A stretch of DNA of 9,033 nucleotides, taken from contig WLFS01000010.1 in the NCBI GenBank assembly GCA_009703635.1, positions 1 through 9,033 on the forward strand. Direction: 5' to 3'. Positions within the stretch are counted from its first letter, which is position 1; every line of letters begins with the position of its first letter. The DNA is from Actinomycetota bacterium. GTDB taxonomy: Bacteria > Actinomycetota > Actinomycetes > Actinomycetales > Microbacteriaceae. The position numbers and the translations under genes were made by a program. Under the pieces are notes generated by a model. That model made no database searches, was not told the origin of the DNA, and saw only the letters and a program-made list of their open reading frames with translations. Positions 8,916-9,033 of the stretch are shown here, one piece after another.

Positions 8916-9033
8916 CTATTTTGCCGTCTTGGTCCCTGAAATTGCCGCAAGTAATCCATTCACAAAAAGACCTGACTCTTCTGTGGAGTATTCCTTGGCA
9001 AGCTCCACAGCCTCAGCAATAGCCACAGGGTCA
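8916..9033 (-). CDS. nusB: Transcription antitermination factor NusB, C-terminal fragment
   Basis: The last 38 codons plus a TAG stop (8918-8916) are visible; the 5' part lies beyond the window. The residues DPVAIAEAVELAKEYSTEES, then GLFVNGLLAAI and a short tail SGTKTAK, match the C-terminal helices of NusB, whose usual signature is AI-EAVELAK-(Y/F)S-(D/E)-(D/S)-FVNGVL. NusB forms the NusB-NusE (S10) heterodimer of the rRNA antitermination complex. Its placement directly upstream of pyrR is common in actinobacteria (efp-nusB-pyrR). The 71-base gap to pyrR holds the pyr leader and no visible intrinsic terminator. Confidence 0.9.
   Translation of the reverse strand, partial: DPVAIAEAVELAKEYSTEESGLFVNGLLAAISGTKTAK

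Noticed and set aside
1..9033. A new defence, mobile or secondary-metabolite system
   Set aside because: All sequence is accounted for by housekeeping pyr genes, nusB and gmk with intact motifs. No repeats, integrase, transposase, tRNA or atypical composition was seen.

Overview
This is the minus-strand pyrimidine biosynthesis (pyr) operon of an actinobacterium. Every gene I can support runs right to left. The order nusB, pyrR, pyrB, pyrC, small membrane protein, carA, carB, pyrF, gmk matches the classic actinobacterial pyr locus (Mycobacterium tuberculosis Rv1379-Rv1385 has the same core order). Other actinobacterial signs are the type-2 OMP decarboxylase (DAKRGD motif) and the membrane protein between pyrC and carA. 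Base composition looks near 50% GC by eye, low for the phylum. That, with extreme gene packing, suggests a streamlined, small-genome member such as the aquatic Microbacteriaceae. The taxonomic placement is inference.

Layout from high to low coordinates (the direction of transcription): the last 38 codons of nusB (8916-9033); a 71-base gap with a weak promoter candidate, a PyrR-binding RNA hairpin and a strong Shine-Dalgarno; pyrR (TTG start at 8844); pyrB; pyrC; a 159-aa single-pass membrane protein; carA; carB; pyrF (GTG start at 1168); and the first 114 codons of gmk, cut by the window edge. From pyrR to gmk there is not one untranslated base: every junction overlaps by 1, 4 or 8 bases.

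Together carA/carB (carbamoyl phosphate), pyrB (carbamoyl aspartate), pyrC (dihydroorotate) and pyrF (UMP) give four of the six steps to UMP. pyrD and pyrE are not here and must lie elsewhere. PyrR is the likely regulator. Its leader site folds so that the pyrR Shine-Dalgarno lies in the lower stem, consistent with UMP-dependent translational repression of the first cistron. gmk at the 3' end ties a purine nucleotide kinase to the transcript.

No mobile element, CRISPR array, RNA gene, defence system or unknown multi-gene system is visible. The most interesting points are the leader hairpin, the absence of the mIHF gene usually found between pyrF and gmk, and the conserved but uncharacterised membrane protein in the operon. 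No stretch over 300 bases lacks a gene.
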